Position numbers and translations under genes: made by a program. The notes beneath the pieces were generated by a model. The model had not been told where the DNA came from. It did no database searches and was given only the letters and a program-made list of their open reading frames with translations. From Corinectria fuckeliana (lineage: Eukaryota; Ascomycota; Sordariomycetes; Hypocreales; Nectriaceae), in the NCBI GenBank assembly GCA_019137255.1, contig WPDH01000378.1, forward strand, positions 124,001-188,000: DNA of 64,000 bases, given 5' to 3'. Shown here one piece after another: positions 10,626-20,149 of the stretch (position 1 is its first letter; every line of letters starts with the position of its first letter).

Positions 10626-11406
10626 TTATCGCTCATCTGACCAAAATGTCAAGGTTTTCTTTGTAGATGTACACAGCTTCGAGGAATGAAGAGATGAAAG
10701 TCGCTGTCGAACGAAGAGCTGCAAGACAGCTGCGGAGACACCAGCCACTTCATAACCATCATGTAGAATCGACTTGTCCGAGTCCAGCGACCTCCCAATA
10801 TCGTTCAAAAAGAGCATGATTCCATTCACAGGCAGTACCAGCACCAGGAAGACCTGAAGCGTTTGTTGCCATATCTCCGGGTGGCTGGAAGTAGCCAGCA
10901 TCTGTCGAGTTGGGTTCTGCCGGCGAAATGAGCAATGTGGCATCCGACGTCCGCGGGAGATCCTGTTCCTCATCGGCTATTGGCGGTGATGTGTTATTCT
11001 CTTTTCCGGGATGGGCAGTCCCTGCCGGACTGTCTTGAACTCCTCTCATACCTATTGTATCAGAACGTTGGGTGCCGCCGTGACCGTTGATAAGCGTCGC
11101 CTGTGACGCTCGTATCGTGGTTTGCGTTCTGTTTCGCACTGCCATTGCGTCCCATTCGACGCATGTCTGAAACAGCCAAAGCTAACAGCTGCCTTTCTTG
11201 TATTGTCTTGACGCATGGGCCTGCTGCAATACTTCGTAGCAGAGCTTCTGATAGTTTAATTTCAAAGGCGATGTTTTGTATAACCACTGAGCCAACGCAC
11301 ATTTCATGTAATTACCTATACTCGAGATGGAACCAGAAACAGACCGGGCGCCTTTGTTAGCCAAAGTCCAGATAGCCACAAGCGATGACAGTATTGTGTT
11401 CGGCAC
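10626..11406 (-). other. Possible gene fragment of unknown function
   Basis: The minus strand has a chain of overlapping frames with one believable intron. An ATG at 11406 starts MPNTILSSLVAIWTLA, and a GTAATT...CAG intron (about 11310 down to 11242) would join it to EALLRSIAAGPCVKTI. Further on, a 129-codon frame (10759-11145) ends with ALFERYWEVAGLGQ, which resembles the C-terminal tail of some fungal Zn2Cys6 regulators. The frames do not join cleanly, no DNA-binding domain is present, and I cannot assign a function. It may be a relic. Confidence 0.25.
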
Positions 11407-11496
11407 ATCTGTATGAGAAGTCAGGTGTGTCCAGTCTAACCTGATCTAATACCCGTAGCCACGGCGGTTAGCACCCTAATGCTGCCGGAGAAAAGG

Positions 11497-12594
11497 TTAG
11501 GCAGCGGTCCCCTCCCCTAAGCCCACCTCGAGGCACGTAGCAACCAGCGCGACAGCGCCGTCGTCGTGGCAATCAGCCCGCACGGCAGCCCAGGACCCGT
11601 ACATAACAAAGAGCCCAAACACTATCGCGGCCTCGATATCATCCGCGCCCAGGTGACGCGCCTGGAGATGACAGCTAAGCTTCACGCAGAGGGTCTTATA
11701 GAAGACAGCGCAGAGTCGGTTCTGTTACGGGTGCCAGATCCACAGCCCGTCACCAGTGCAGATACCAAGGAAAACCTCAAGCGAGGCGATCACGACGCCA
11801 ATGCGCCATAATCGGCATTTTCCCAAGTCAATAGCGCCGGTAATGCCGCCCGACGCGTCGTCGACTTAGATGTTTATTTCTACCAGGTCCGCGTGGTTCA
11901 GCACCTGTGGGAATTCACACCCGAAGATAACAGGCAGCCGCGCCCGCACCTCAGCGAGCTTAGGCTAGAACCGCGCGGGGAGGGCAGCCTCTTATACGCC
12001 GGCTTTTCATACGCCTGTATAAGGGCGGCATTATTAGTGTTCTGCCGCGTAGTCGGCAGCGAGGACGCCTTAAAACTGTGATATAGTTAGCTAAAAACCA
12101 GACTGTGACTCCTGAGGGGGAAAGGGGAGCACTAACAAGGTAAAGTCCGCGATAGTAACTATCAGCTACTCAGCGCTATCGTCCTAGTAGAGGTTCCTCT
12201 GGGCTACGCTAAAGGTGATACCACCGGCGAGCGTCATAAGATAGACTTACGTCTTGTTGCTAAGCCCGTATGTGACGGCATCACAATTAGTAACTATATC
12301 TCTGTAGGTCCTGCGGGCTAGGGCGATAATGTCTCTGCTTAGCTGGGACGAAGGGTCGCGGAACTGGACGATGCCTAAGTCGCCAGCGTGGGCGTCAGAT
12401 TTGGCTACAGTGAAACTGCTTGCGCCCTGGATAGCTGCGGGAAGGATGCTGCAGCAGCCAAGGACTTGCACGGCCTGTTTGAGGCAGATTTGATCTGTAA
12501 GGCCTAGATTTTGCTTAAAGAACTTCTGATTCACGACGGGGGATACGGTCAGTACAGCGGCGCGAGAAGGGATATATCTTAAAAGGTCCTCCAT
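11497..12594 (-). pseudogene. Phosphotransferase (APH/choline-kinase type), RIP-damaged pseudogene
   Basis: From an ATG at 12594 the minus strand reads MEDLLRYIPSRAAVLTV, then IVQFRDPSSQLSRDI (the nucleotide-lobe strand seen in fungal phosphotransferase-family proteins), VYLMTLAGGITFSVAQ (hinge-like), and near 11875-11925 the catalytic loop NHADLVEIN followed by GITGAIDLG, matching HxDxxxxN and the ID(W/F) metal site. The C-terminal helices run to 11497. The frame is interrupted about six times, mainly by TAG or TAA where Gln is expected (after NLY, after DDSAE, after WHP). These fit CpA to TpA mutation. Frame is otherwise nearly preserved over 1.1 kb, so point mutation rather than deletion killed the gene. 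The substrate is unknown; the family includes small-molecule and protein kinases. Confidence 0.75.
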
Positions 12595-13057
12595 TATGAA
12601 TTTAATCCGTAGAGAGGTGTTTAAGTGGGCGGTGTAATGGTTGTACGAGTAGGGAGGAAGAAAGGAGACGGTGTGGATTGGCTCTCCGAGTGCAGGTGGA
12701 GAAGCAGCATCCCTTACGAGGAAAACTCATAGCATAACAGACCCTTACCAAAAAAGGCGCTTGATGATGCTCAGATGCGGATCAAGGCTGCAAAGAGAAC
12801 AGAATAATAAGGTGGGATGGACTTTTGTTTTATAAGAAGCAGGCGGACCCGACTGTCTCTCTATGTGTGCTACTTTGCGAGCTATGGGGCTACCGTTTTC
12901 CCACAGCATTAACCTTGACGCATTTGTTTTCTAGGTTCGAAGCATGCTGCTACTAGCTCGCGGAGATGTCAAAGACATTAGGAGAGGCGAGCTTGAAATC
13001 TTGATTGGAACTGATCTAAAGTGCTCACTTGAGGCTGGAAAGCATTTGCCAAAGGAG
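12595..13057. other. Intergenic, nothing recognised
   Basis: Lies upstream of the dead phosphotransferase gene and would have held its promoter. No frame or repeat of note. Confidence 0.35.
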
Positions 13058-13375
13058 CTATTCTACATTAATTTCCCCTGACCAGAAAGCGACGTTTCCG
13101 ATCAGATGTGTGGCGAGACTTAGATTCTTGAATGTAAAACGGCACTTCTCGTTCTCGTTTTGGTGCTCTAGTGTGTGAGTTCTCAGCTCGTTGGGGGGAA
13201 AAGGTCGATTGTCGCAAAAAGGGCAATCTTCTATGTTGTGCATAGTCTATAGGTGGTCGCGTTAATTCCCTTCCAACATCGTATCACCGCATTCTTCGCA
13301 ACTTCTTAGAGTATGTGTCTTCATATGATCTTCCTAGAGCCCATCCTTATGTTCGGCATGGTTGCAGTCTTGTTG
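13058..13375 (-). pseudogene. C2H2 zinc-finger protein relic
   Basis: One minus-strand frame of about 105 codons holds successive C2H2-like units: CNHAEHKDG with HMKTH, CEECGDTMLEGN with later His residues, and CPFCDNRPFPPNELRTHTLEH, a clean C-x2-C-x12-H-x3-H. Three stops (TAG, TAA, TAG) interrupt it, at least two where Gln is likely, the same C to T signature as the neighbouring phosphotransferase. Only the last 61 codons are open, from an ATG at 13243. The original was probably a multi-finger nuclear protein; the N-terminus cannot be followed. Confidence 0.55.
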
Positions 13376-13610
13376 ATATGTCGCCGCTGATATGGTTACT
13401 GTAGCGGAATAGTAAATGGCAAAAATCAAGATTTCGGTGCTGGCATCGAAATTCGATTGCTGCTAGATAATCCCCGTGACTAGTCTCTTAATAGCGGGAA
13501 GATGTGATATCTTCAGAACTGGATCTACTGCGTCAACATACCTTTGCCAGAGACATGATATTGTGGCTGCAGGTGGATGTAGCGACTCAAGACAAGGTGA
13601 CACAGTTAAG

Positions 13611-14024
13611 TCAAAGGGAAATGAGGTGGACTGAGTAGACCCGTGAGAGATTTCGTCTCCGTGCTGTATTTGATCTCGGTTGTTTGCTACGGGTACCCAT
13701 TTTCCCTAGCCGATTCAGCCCTTGTTCAGTGAGGCATACCTGAGAAATTTGCCTGCCGCTGAATGAATGCAGGTTCGGGCTTGTTTGTGAGATGTTCGGT
13801 CGCAAGGACTTCAAAGTGGATTTAACAGTCTGTAGACGAGCTACCAGGCTGTTACTGTCAAGGCTTTCACCGAATTCGGCATGTCTCCTAGATATCGGGG
13901 CCGGATAAGCACACCGCGTCTTCGACCGGACACAGTATACACACGGCAAAAGCCGGTCGCATCGGATCTTACGCCGACGGCACACGAGAAAGGATTGTCC
14001 CGAGGCGACTATTCTGTTAGACAT
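13611..14024 (-). pseudogene. Truncated Zn2Cys6 ORF with first Cys replaced
   Basis: An ATG at 14024 opens a 137-residue frame with a binuclear cluster, FLVCRRRKIRCDRLLPCVYC followed by VRSKTRCAYP. The first of the six cysteines is Phe here (the position that pairs with the Cys of LVC), so zinc binding should fail. After a short dimerisation-like region (SLVARLQTVKSTLKSL) the frame drifts into non-homologous sequence and stops at 137 residues, far short of the 500 or more usual for this family. It points away from the NmrA-like relic at 14307, the arrangement expected for a local regulator and its target, but both are damaged. Confidence 0.6.
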
Positions 14025-14174
14025 GGAGACCGGACTGACTGATGTTCGTCCAGGCTCATTGGTGTGTTTGTGTTAGCGAGGAGAGTTTGGATACGGAGGA
14101 GACCGACGGACCGAGAGCGCAATGAACGAAGCGGGACGGAGGTTGTGATTATGCCTCCGCTCCGCTTCGAGAAA

Positions 14175-14186
14175 CGGAAGCCTCCG
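14175..14186. promoter_or_regulatory. CGG-N6-CCG site in divergent promoter
   Basis: CGGAAGCCTCCG lies between the divergent Zn2Cys6 ORF and the NmrA-like relic, in a CCGC-rich stretch. Inverted CGG triplets with a 6-bp spacer are a known Zn2Cys6 recognition layout. Function is inferred only. Confidence 0.25.
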
Positions 14187-14306
14187 ATTAGTGGGAGCGG
14201 AGATCTCGGACTCAGCCTCCAGATTCCTAAGCCGTGATGCATTTGTCATTCACCAAAGCCAGCAATGAATGCTAGCTGTGGATGATCTCAAGCTAGCAAA
14301 GACTGT

Positions 14307-15111
14307 TTGGGTTTGTGTATTGCGTCATGGAATAGTACAGAAAGCGAAGCCGCCTTTACAACTGGAATCAGTGTCCGCAAAACAGACTTCTCGGACAACG
14401 ACCTCGAAGCTGCTCTTAAGGGTCAAGACGCCGTCATCTCAGCCCTAGGCGCTACCGCGTTTGGCGAGCAAAAGAAGATTGTCGATGCCGCCGTTCGCGC
14501 TGGTGTCAGGCGATTCCTTCCTTCGGAGTTCTTAGCGAGTAGCGTCACTGTGGAGCTGTTGCCGTTCTTTGGACAGAAGAAGGAGATTATTCAATATCTG
14601 CAAAGTAAGCAGTCCGAGGGGTTTTCGTGGACTGGCCTTGCAACTAGTGGGTTGTCCGAAAGTGATCGACAAGACCCTTGGTTCTGTGGATCGTGGCACT
14701 AATTAACATCTATCATCATAGGGTCTGTCGAATGGCTTCCTGGGGTTTGATATTGCTCAACGTACTGCAGCCATTTGGGATGGCGACAACAAGAGGTTCA
14801 CTCTCACCAACGAAAAGCAGCTCGGCCAAGCAGTGGTGTCCGTGCTGGAACACCCTGAGGCGACCAGCAACCGGTACCTCTACATTTACTCTGTCGAAAC
14901 TTCCCGGAGCGAGATTCTGGCCGCTCTTGAAGAGGCATCTGACGCCAATTGGACACTCAACGCAACGACCGAAGAGCAAGTCGGTCAGGCTGGGAAGAAG
15001 TTGAAGGCTGGGGATTTTGATGGCGCATTCACCCTCGTTCGCGCCACTGTATTTGGAAACACTTTCGGTATCCGGTCGGATTATACCAAGGAGGAAAACT
15101 TGGCCAATTAA
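14307..15111 (+). pseudogene. NmrA/isoflavone-reductase-like oxidoreductase, broken
   Basis: Two blocks match atypical short-chain dehydrogenases of the NmrA/isoflavone reductase type (cytosolic NAD(P)-binding). The first has GQDAVISALGA and AVRAGVRRFLPSEF; the second, 14722-15111, runs GLSNGFLGFDIAQRTAAIWD through VVSVLEHPE to TKEENLAN and stop. The glycine-rich GxxGxxG strand at the N-terminus is missing and no ATG precedes the first block (the frame opens with TTG). The acceptor (CATCATAG before 14722) is good, but the donor expected near 14655 reads GAAAGT instead of GTAAGT and the preceding residues do not join, so splicing in frame is impossible. I infer a recently killed gene. Confidence 0.75.
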
Positions 15112-15326
15112 GTGTTGGGGCTCAACACGGAGACGGTGCAAGATGTAGCCAAGAGGGTTATAACTTAGACGTGGGGACCAGTAATCAACCAACTCGAGTA
15201 AACCAACTCGAGTAATAGTACGACAAACTTGTTTATTCCATCGTAGCAGCAATGGCTTGTGACTTGTGTGTTAAGGTAAGATCTTTTAACTGATGAACTT
15301 CGACATTATCAGACTGCAATACAGGT

Positions 15327-16404
15327 CTAGTTCAGCTCGTGGCTCAGCTTGATCGCCTTCGACTTTCCCGCATCCAACACAACTGCTGGGTCCTCCTTCG
15401 TCCCCTTACGACTGACCTGGTTCCCATTCTTAGTCGTAATTGACGTCCTAGATCCAAGTGAGTAAATAATAACAAGACAAGTTTAGGGGCAGTTTACTCT
15501 TCGCCCTTGACGTCCAGCACTTTGCCCTCAGGTTGGCCACTACCCCAGTTCCAGCTAACTGTGTCACCTTTCTCAGGACCCTGCGATGTCTTTGACTCGG
15601 CTTTGTCTCCAGACTTGGCGATTTTCTGGCTGTTTTTCTGGTCGGATTTTCCATCGGCTTCGTCCTTGGGTACCTTCCTCTTTGCGGCGGTTGGTTTGTC
15701 GTCATCGCTCTGGTCTGACTCTTCATCTGTTTCCTCGGCTTCATCGTCCTCGACAAAAGAGCCATCATCTCCTTCGGGCCCCTCCATGCCCTCATCCTCG
15801 ATATTATCACCAACAACGCTCTCATCTTCGCCTGCGACCTCGCCTTTGCCCTTCCGCGTCTCTCTCTTCTTCGTCGAACCTTGTGGGCCTCTAGATGTCT
15901 TTCTCTTCTCGCCAACCTGCCTCTCATCTTCTCCATCACCCTCGTCTTTTCCGTCTGCTTCCCGTCCTTCGTCATGGGCCTTCAAGAAGTCGTGACCCCA
16001 GTTCTTCAAAGATGCATAAGACTTAGTCTTCTTAACCTCATCGGGGGATTTCTTTTCATTTCCCGCTGCTTCCTGTGCCAGATGACGTTTACTGATCCAA
16101 ATTAATTAGCATTGGATATATTGGAAACGTTCGGGGCCCAAGTCCAGACTTACCAATATGCGACGACCTTGCGCATGTGCGTTACCTGATCTGCGGTGTA
16201 CTTTTTGGGATCCCTGTTCGGGTTGGCTTTTAAGATCTCGACAATCTTTCGACCACTGTCATGTCCTACAGTCTCGCCATTCTCATCTTCCTTAGGCCAG
16301 CCGGCACTGTTAGATTCGTCAGATTTGAGCCACTTCTCTAGGTCAGAGGCTGTCATGTTGACAAGCTCGTTGAACTCCTCGACGACTTGATCTTGACCTT
16401 TCAT
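15327..16404 (-). CDS. DUF3140 / Hva1-TUDOR domain protein
   Basis: Three exons (16404-16154, 16091-15498, 15447-15327) join in frame to 321 residues; introns are 62 and 50 bp with GT-AG ends. Residues 1-110 resemble DUF3140 (VVEEFNELVNMTASDLEKWL, HMRKVVAYCKRHLAQE, the last spanning intron 1). Residues 115-255 are a highly charged, Lys/Glu/Asp-rich disordered region. Residues 258-321 match the hypervirulence-associated Hva1 TUDOR-like domain (KGDTVSWNWGSGQPEGKV, then a short strand segment spanning intron 2, ending IKLSHELN). There is no signal peptide. The combination suggests a nuclear or cytosolic DNA- or protein-binding factor; a precise function is not established. It is intact between two damaged regions. 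Confidence 0.85.
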
Positions 16405-16530
16405 TTTGGCCGTAGGCTTGTGAGATTGATGCGATTCAGTAAATGGGTAGTATCAACACTGGTACTTGGACAAACATGATTCAATAAAAATCCGGATTTG
16501 ATTGTTTATTAACGGTCTCGATCTTCGCCA

Positions 16531-16899
16531 ATGTCAATGTCGTCATTGGTTCACGGAAGCTATCGTAGCGTCATAGATCTCGGACAAGGTTGGTTCCTGG
16601 TGTCTAAACCTAAAGCTTGGTACGCTATTGGCATTCCGCATTCTTCGTTTCCCAGCCACATTCCCCATAAACGGCAGATTCCCCAACTTTCTTTGCACTC
16701 GTTCTCAACCACCTATGACGCTTGGCGTTATAAGGTGCCCGTCGTGAACATTCGCACCAATGAGGAGGATCTGACGCCATATATCTCACACGAGATACGA
16801 TCGGAAACCCCGGTCATTCTGGAATCATTTGGCGCATCTGGACTTCGTGGCGAATACGGCAAGTTCTTCGGGGCTCAAGGTGTTAGAGTCGTGCCATGA
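16531..16899 (+). CDS. Hypothetical 122-residue ORF
   Basis: Opens with ATG at 16531, divergent from the DUF3140 gene by 126 bp, and contains no signal peptide or membrane segment. Segments such as VVNIRTNEEDLTPYISHEIR and ILESFGASGLRGEYGKFFG look protein-like, but no family is recognised. It may be a small gene or a fragment of a decayed one. Confidence 0.3.
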   Translation: MSMSSLVHGSYRSVIDLGQGWFLVSKPKAWYAIGIPHSSFPSHIPHKRQIPQLSLHSFSTTYDAWRYKVPVVNIRTNEEDLTPYISHEIRSETPVILESFGASGLRGEYGKFFGAQGVRVVP

Positions 16900-17768
16900 A
16901 CTTGTCTTCTAGCACTTCCTAAAGCTCAAACTAAAGTATTTGGACCCGTGTCTCACGCTAAGAGCCATTCTCAGAGGGAATTTTTCCACCAATTAACGGA
17001 AGACTTTATGAGAATAGGTCTAACAACCCAGTTCGTATCCTCCTGGCGCGAACAAGCCCGGACTCGTATACGGACAATTATCCCCCGCATTTCATTCTGG
17101 AAGATGCCAGTACGCTTTCGGATAGGCCCCGCTTGCCACTTATTATGAGACCTGCACGAGTTTCTGATTAAACACACAGCGGATTAAACTGGCCAAATCA
17201 CTGTTCTCAAGAACGATGTAACCGTACGGAGTCGCGCAACGCGAAAATGCGGGCCATAACTTATTGTCAAACATCTGGCTGGGTTATAAGTGAGACATGA
17301 CCAGTGGCGTCCTCGGTTCGGGCGTCTCAACTGTCTTAGCGGCTAGGGTGTCTATGTTTCAAGTAGTCCGGGTATGGCAGACGCAGCGTAAGGTTCCAGA
17401 GTATCAGTCTGGACAAATTAAAGGGTTAAAGGCACGCAGCAGGGGTGTCTCTACATAGTACGTACTACTTTAACTCAAAGGGTCCTCCAGGATATAAATT
17501 GCACGAATGAAATACGCTTCACGTAGCTGGGTCCTCAACGCTTTGGCAAGTACATGTTTCTTGATTTAGGCTAGTATGTAGCAATTTTAAACAAACTCTC
17601 GTTTGACCACCCAATGAATCTATCCGCAGTACAATTGAGTCTCAATAATGTCAAAAGCTCAACTGATCTGTCATTCGGAAGACGGTTTAGCCGTCAATGG
17701 AAGAGTGCTTTATCTAATGAGAGGAGAGAGGGTCATGTTGGTAGTGGCGTGGGTCGGTTATAGGTCGC
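16900..17768. other. Intergenic, nothing recognised
   Basis: Short frames only. The right end is likely the 3' flank of the Cip1-like gene. Confidence 0.35.
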
Positions 17769-18586
17769 TCAAGAAACAGAAGTTGCATTAAGGCACCCAA
17801 CACGGCTCGAGCTAACGGCAATGTCGTCGTACCAAAATGTGTTGACATCCCCGCTATACGACTCCCAGCCGAAATAGACTGCGCTGATTTTAGGCTTGAT
17901 GGAACCGTTCTGCCACTGGCCGGCGTTGGCGTTGGTGACACCTGGTTTGACGGTAAGGCCATCAATAGGACTGCTGTTCAACCATGTCTCAATGGTGCCG
18001 TCTTCGCCCAAGTGATATTCGAAGCATTGCCAGGTGTCAGTGGGAAGGGCGGCGGAGGCGGCAATACCTTGCGGCGAGAGGTCGGGAAGAGTGGCATCGT
18101 CCGACTCGTGGTTGTACATGAGGATTTTGCTCTGGCCACCAATGCGGAGGTGCTTGTTATCGGCTTGGGCAGTGTCAGGCATGGTGATGAACGAGACATG
18201 GGAGTCCGTGAGGGTCGTGTTGGTTTTACTGGAAGAGGATTGATGTTAGCATTCTTCTTGAATACTGAACTGCTTCACTCCCTCTGGCGTTCGAAGTCTT
18301 GCCACCACAAAACTTACAGGTAAATCCTAACGTACACATCACCGCTGGGGACTTCGGCTGTGCCGAAGAAGATGTGTCCACAGTAGCCACCCGCACCATC
18401 AACTCTTATGGAATTCTTGCCGCTGTTGGCAGTGGAGCTATCAAGGCTGACTGTACCACCCTGGTTACAGTCGGGGGCGTAGATTGGCCATACTGTTTCG
18501 TCCCAACCATTTTCGAAGTCTTCAGAGACTTGAGCAAGGGAGAATGGGACGAGACCAAGGACGAGAAGCACTGTTTGACGGAACAT
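17769..18586 (-). CDS. Cip1-like secreted protein (cellulose-induced, lyase fold)
   Basis: Exons 18586-18318 and 18228-17769 join in frame to 242 residues around an 89-bp GT-AG intron. Residues 1-19 are a signal peptide ending in SLAQ. The mature part closely resembles the catalytic core of Trichoderma reesei Cip1: ENGWDETVWPIYAPDCNQGG, GYCGHIFFGTAEVPSGDVYV, TMPDTAQ, LRIGGQSKILMYN, ESDDATLPDLSPQGIA and FGWESYSGDVNT. Cip1 is a secreted beta-jelly-roll protein induced with cellulases and related to glucuronan-type polysaccharide lyases. The cellulose-binding module and linker found at the C-terminus of T. reesei Cip1 are absent; the protein ends soon after RVGCLNATS. It likely acts outside the cell on plant or fungal uronic-acid polymers. 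Confidence 0.9.
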
Positions 18587-18619
18587 TGTTGTGGCATGGA
18601 TTGCCGCGGACGGAGGTAG

Positions 18620-19266
18620 AATGCGATGGGTATGAGAGAGGAGTCCAGAAGAGAAGTTCAGGAAAAGGGCGAAGTTAAGGTATTTATGTGCTGGTATTCG
18701 CAGCCGAAACGTACTCTTTCCGGTGTTGCTTCCGTTGTCAGGCCATTTAAGGAGTAAGTAATGGCTAGCTTGAACCTGGTCGCTGATCTGTGCTGCGAGC
18801 TCCTTCGCTTAAAATAACATCATTAAAACGAATAGGTGGGCCGGTAGTCAAAAGGTTACATCTTCCCCTCCATTATCGAGTAATAAAATCAGGGACTATT
18901 AAGCTGGTCTCGGAGATGACCGCCGACTGGCTATATCTGGATGATTATCCTGGTTGGGCTAGGAGCCGACCGATACTTACGATCAATCGGACCATCATGG
19001 CCGCCTGCCTCAACTCGGTAACGGAGGCTGAAAATATGCGAGCCACTGATTAGTCCTAAGTGAGTCTGAGGGCTTCATAGTTGACGCACTGGTCAACAGG
19101 CATGCTGCGCGTTGATTCGCCGATGAGCGTCGGCGGTCCATTTGTTTGGAGAACGCACATCTTAACCTAGTGCTGAAACGCGATCTGCGGGAAACCTTTT
19201 GGCTCTCATGCTGCTGTGCTGACTGTTCGCCGCTCTTTCTTACACATTTGTTTGAGACATATATCA
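18620..19266. other. Intergenic, nothing recognised
   Basis: Holds the promoter of the Cip1-like gene at its left end. The rest shows short chance frames, and the sequence beyond the MFS fragment cannot be matched to further transporter helices. Confidence 0.35.
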
Positions 19267-19632
19267 TCAAGGTGTGCTGCTGGCGACGCTTCTATTGGTG
19301 AATGACTCATATTGAAGCTTCGAGCCCTTGCAGAGCCTTTCGTCCACGTAGGAGCGCGGCAGCGAGCCAATGACGGACGGGTCATGCTCGAGGTAGTAGT
19401 CTCTGCAGATGGCCATCTCAAGCAGCCGCACCTCGGGGGTGTCGACCAAGGAACCGCCCAAGTCGGCGACAAACGACAGAGTGAAGATGAAGAACAGGGC
19501 GTAGGGATGCAGTGGCGACTTCAATTCAGTGCTGGATACCGCATCGGCGGATGAGGGTGAGGTAGACTATTGTTGTGCCAGAAGCAATGCGGTTTCGTCG
19601 ACCGTTTGCGAGGCATCGTCGCGCGGCTCCAT
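19267..19632 (-). pseudogene. MFS transporter, N-terminal fragment
   Basis: From an ATG at 19632 the frame reads MEPRDDASQTVDETALLLAQ and, after a TAG stop, continues through HPYALFFIFTLSFVADLGGS (first membrane helix) and PEVRLLEMAICRDYYL, a conserved loop of one fungal MFS group. The similarity ends near 19310 after KGSKLQ, so only about 110 of the expected 450-500 residues remain. The TAG lies in a Gln-rich stretch, consistent with CAG to TAG. Confidence 0.7.
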
Positions 19633-20149
19633 GCTAAAGTCTACGTACGGCCTAGACGCAGCCTAATTGAAAACTTGGAGGAGAGGGGGGGAGAACTTGA
19701 GATGTCCTGTCCCGGCTGACATCGGAGCTAGGTGACCAAGACGACCGAGCCCATCTCCTATACGACTAGCTAGCGAAAAGTCTCATAGCCTGATGACAAT
19801 GACCCCTCAACAAGTCCTTGCTCCGAGTTTAAGACAAGCAGTGTGCATGCTGAAGATGGCCCACAGTCGAGACTTGCATGTGGGAGACTGGAGACTCAAG
19901 GGGCATTTACTCGAAAACGAACGGTTGCTGGTGCAGGCCGAGGTTCACAACTCCATATGGGTCAACATCGTCGTCGTCGAACAACAGTCGGCATGCACTC
20001 CCCAATCACCCGAAGGAAGCTGGAGGACGCTGCTGTTTGACTGGTTCCTTGGCCGAAACCAACAGCCTGCGCCAGACGCCAAGGCAAGCGAGACGTTCCT
20101 GCTCGAAGTTCTCCGGTCGTGCCATGAGCGCTACCAGCATGTGCTCCCG

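Noticed and set aside
15186..15214. Tandem AACCAACTCGAGTA duplication after the NmrA relic
   Set aside because: Only two units; a trivial local duplication without flanking structure.
15507..15995. 162-codon Ser/Pro-rich plus-strand ORF
   Set aside because: Antisense shadow of the Lys/Glu-rich region of the DUF3140/Hva1 gene.
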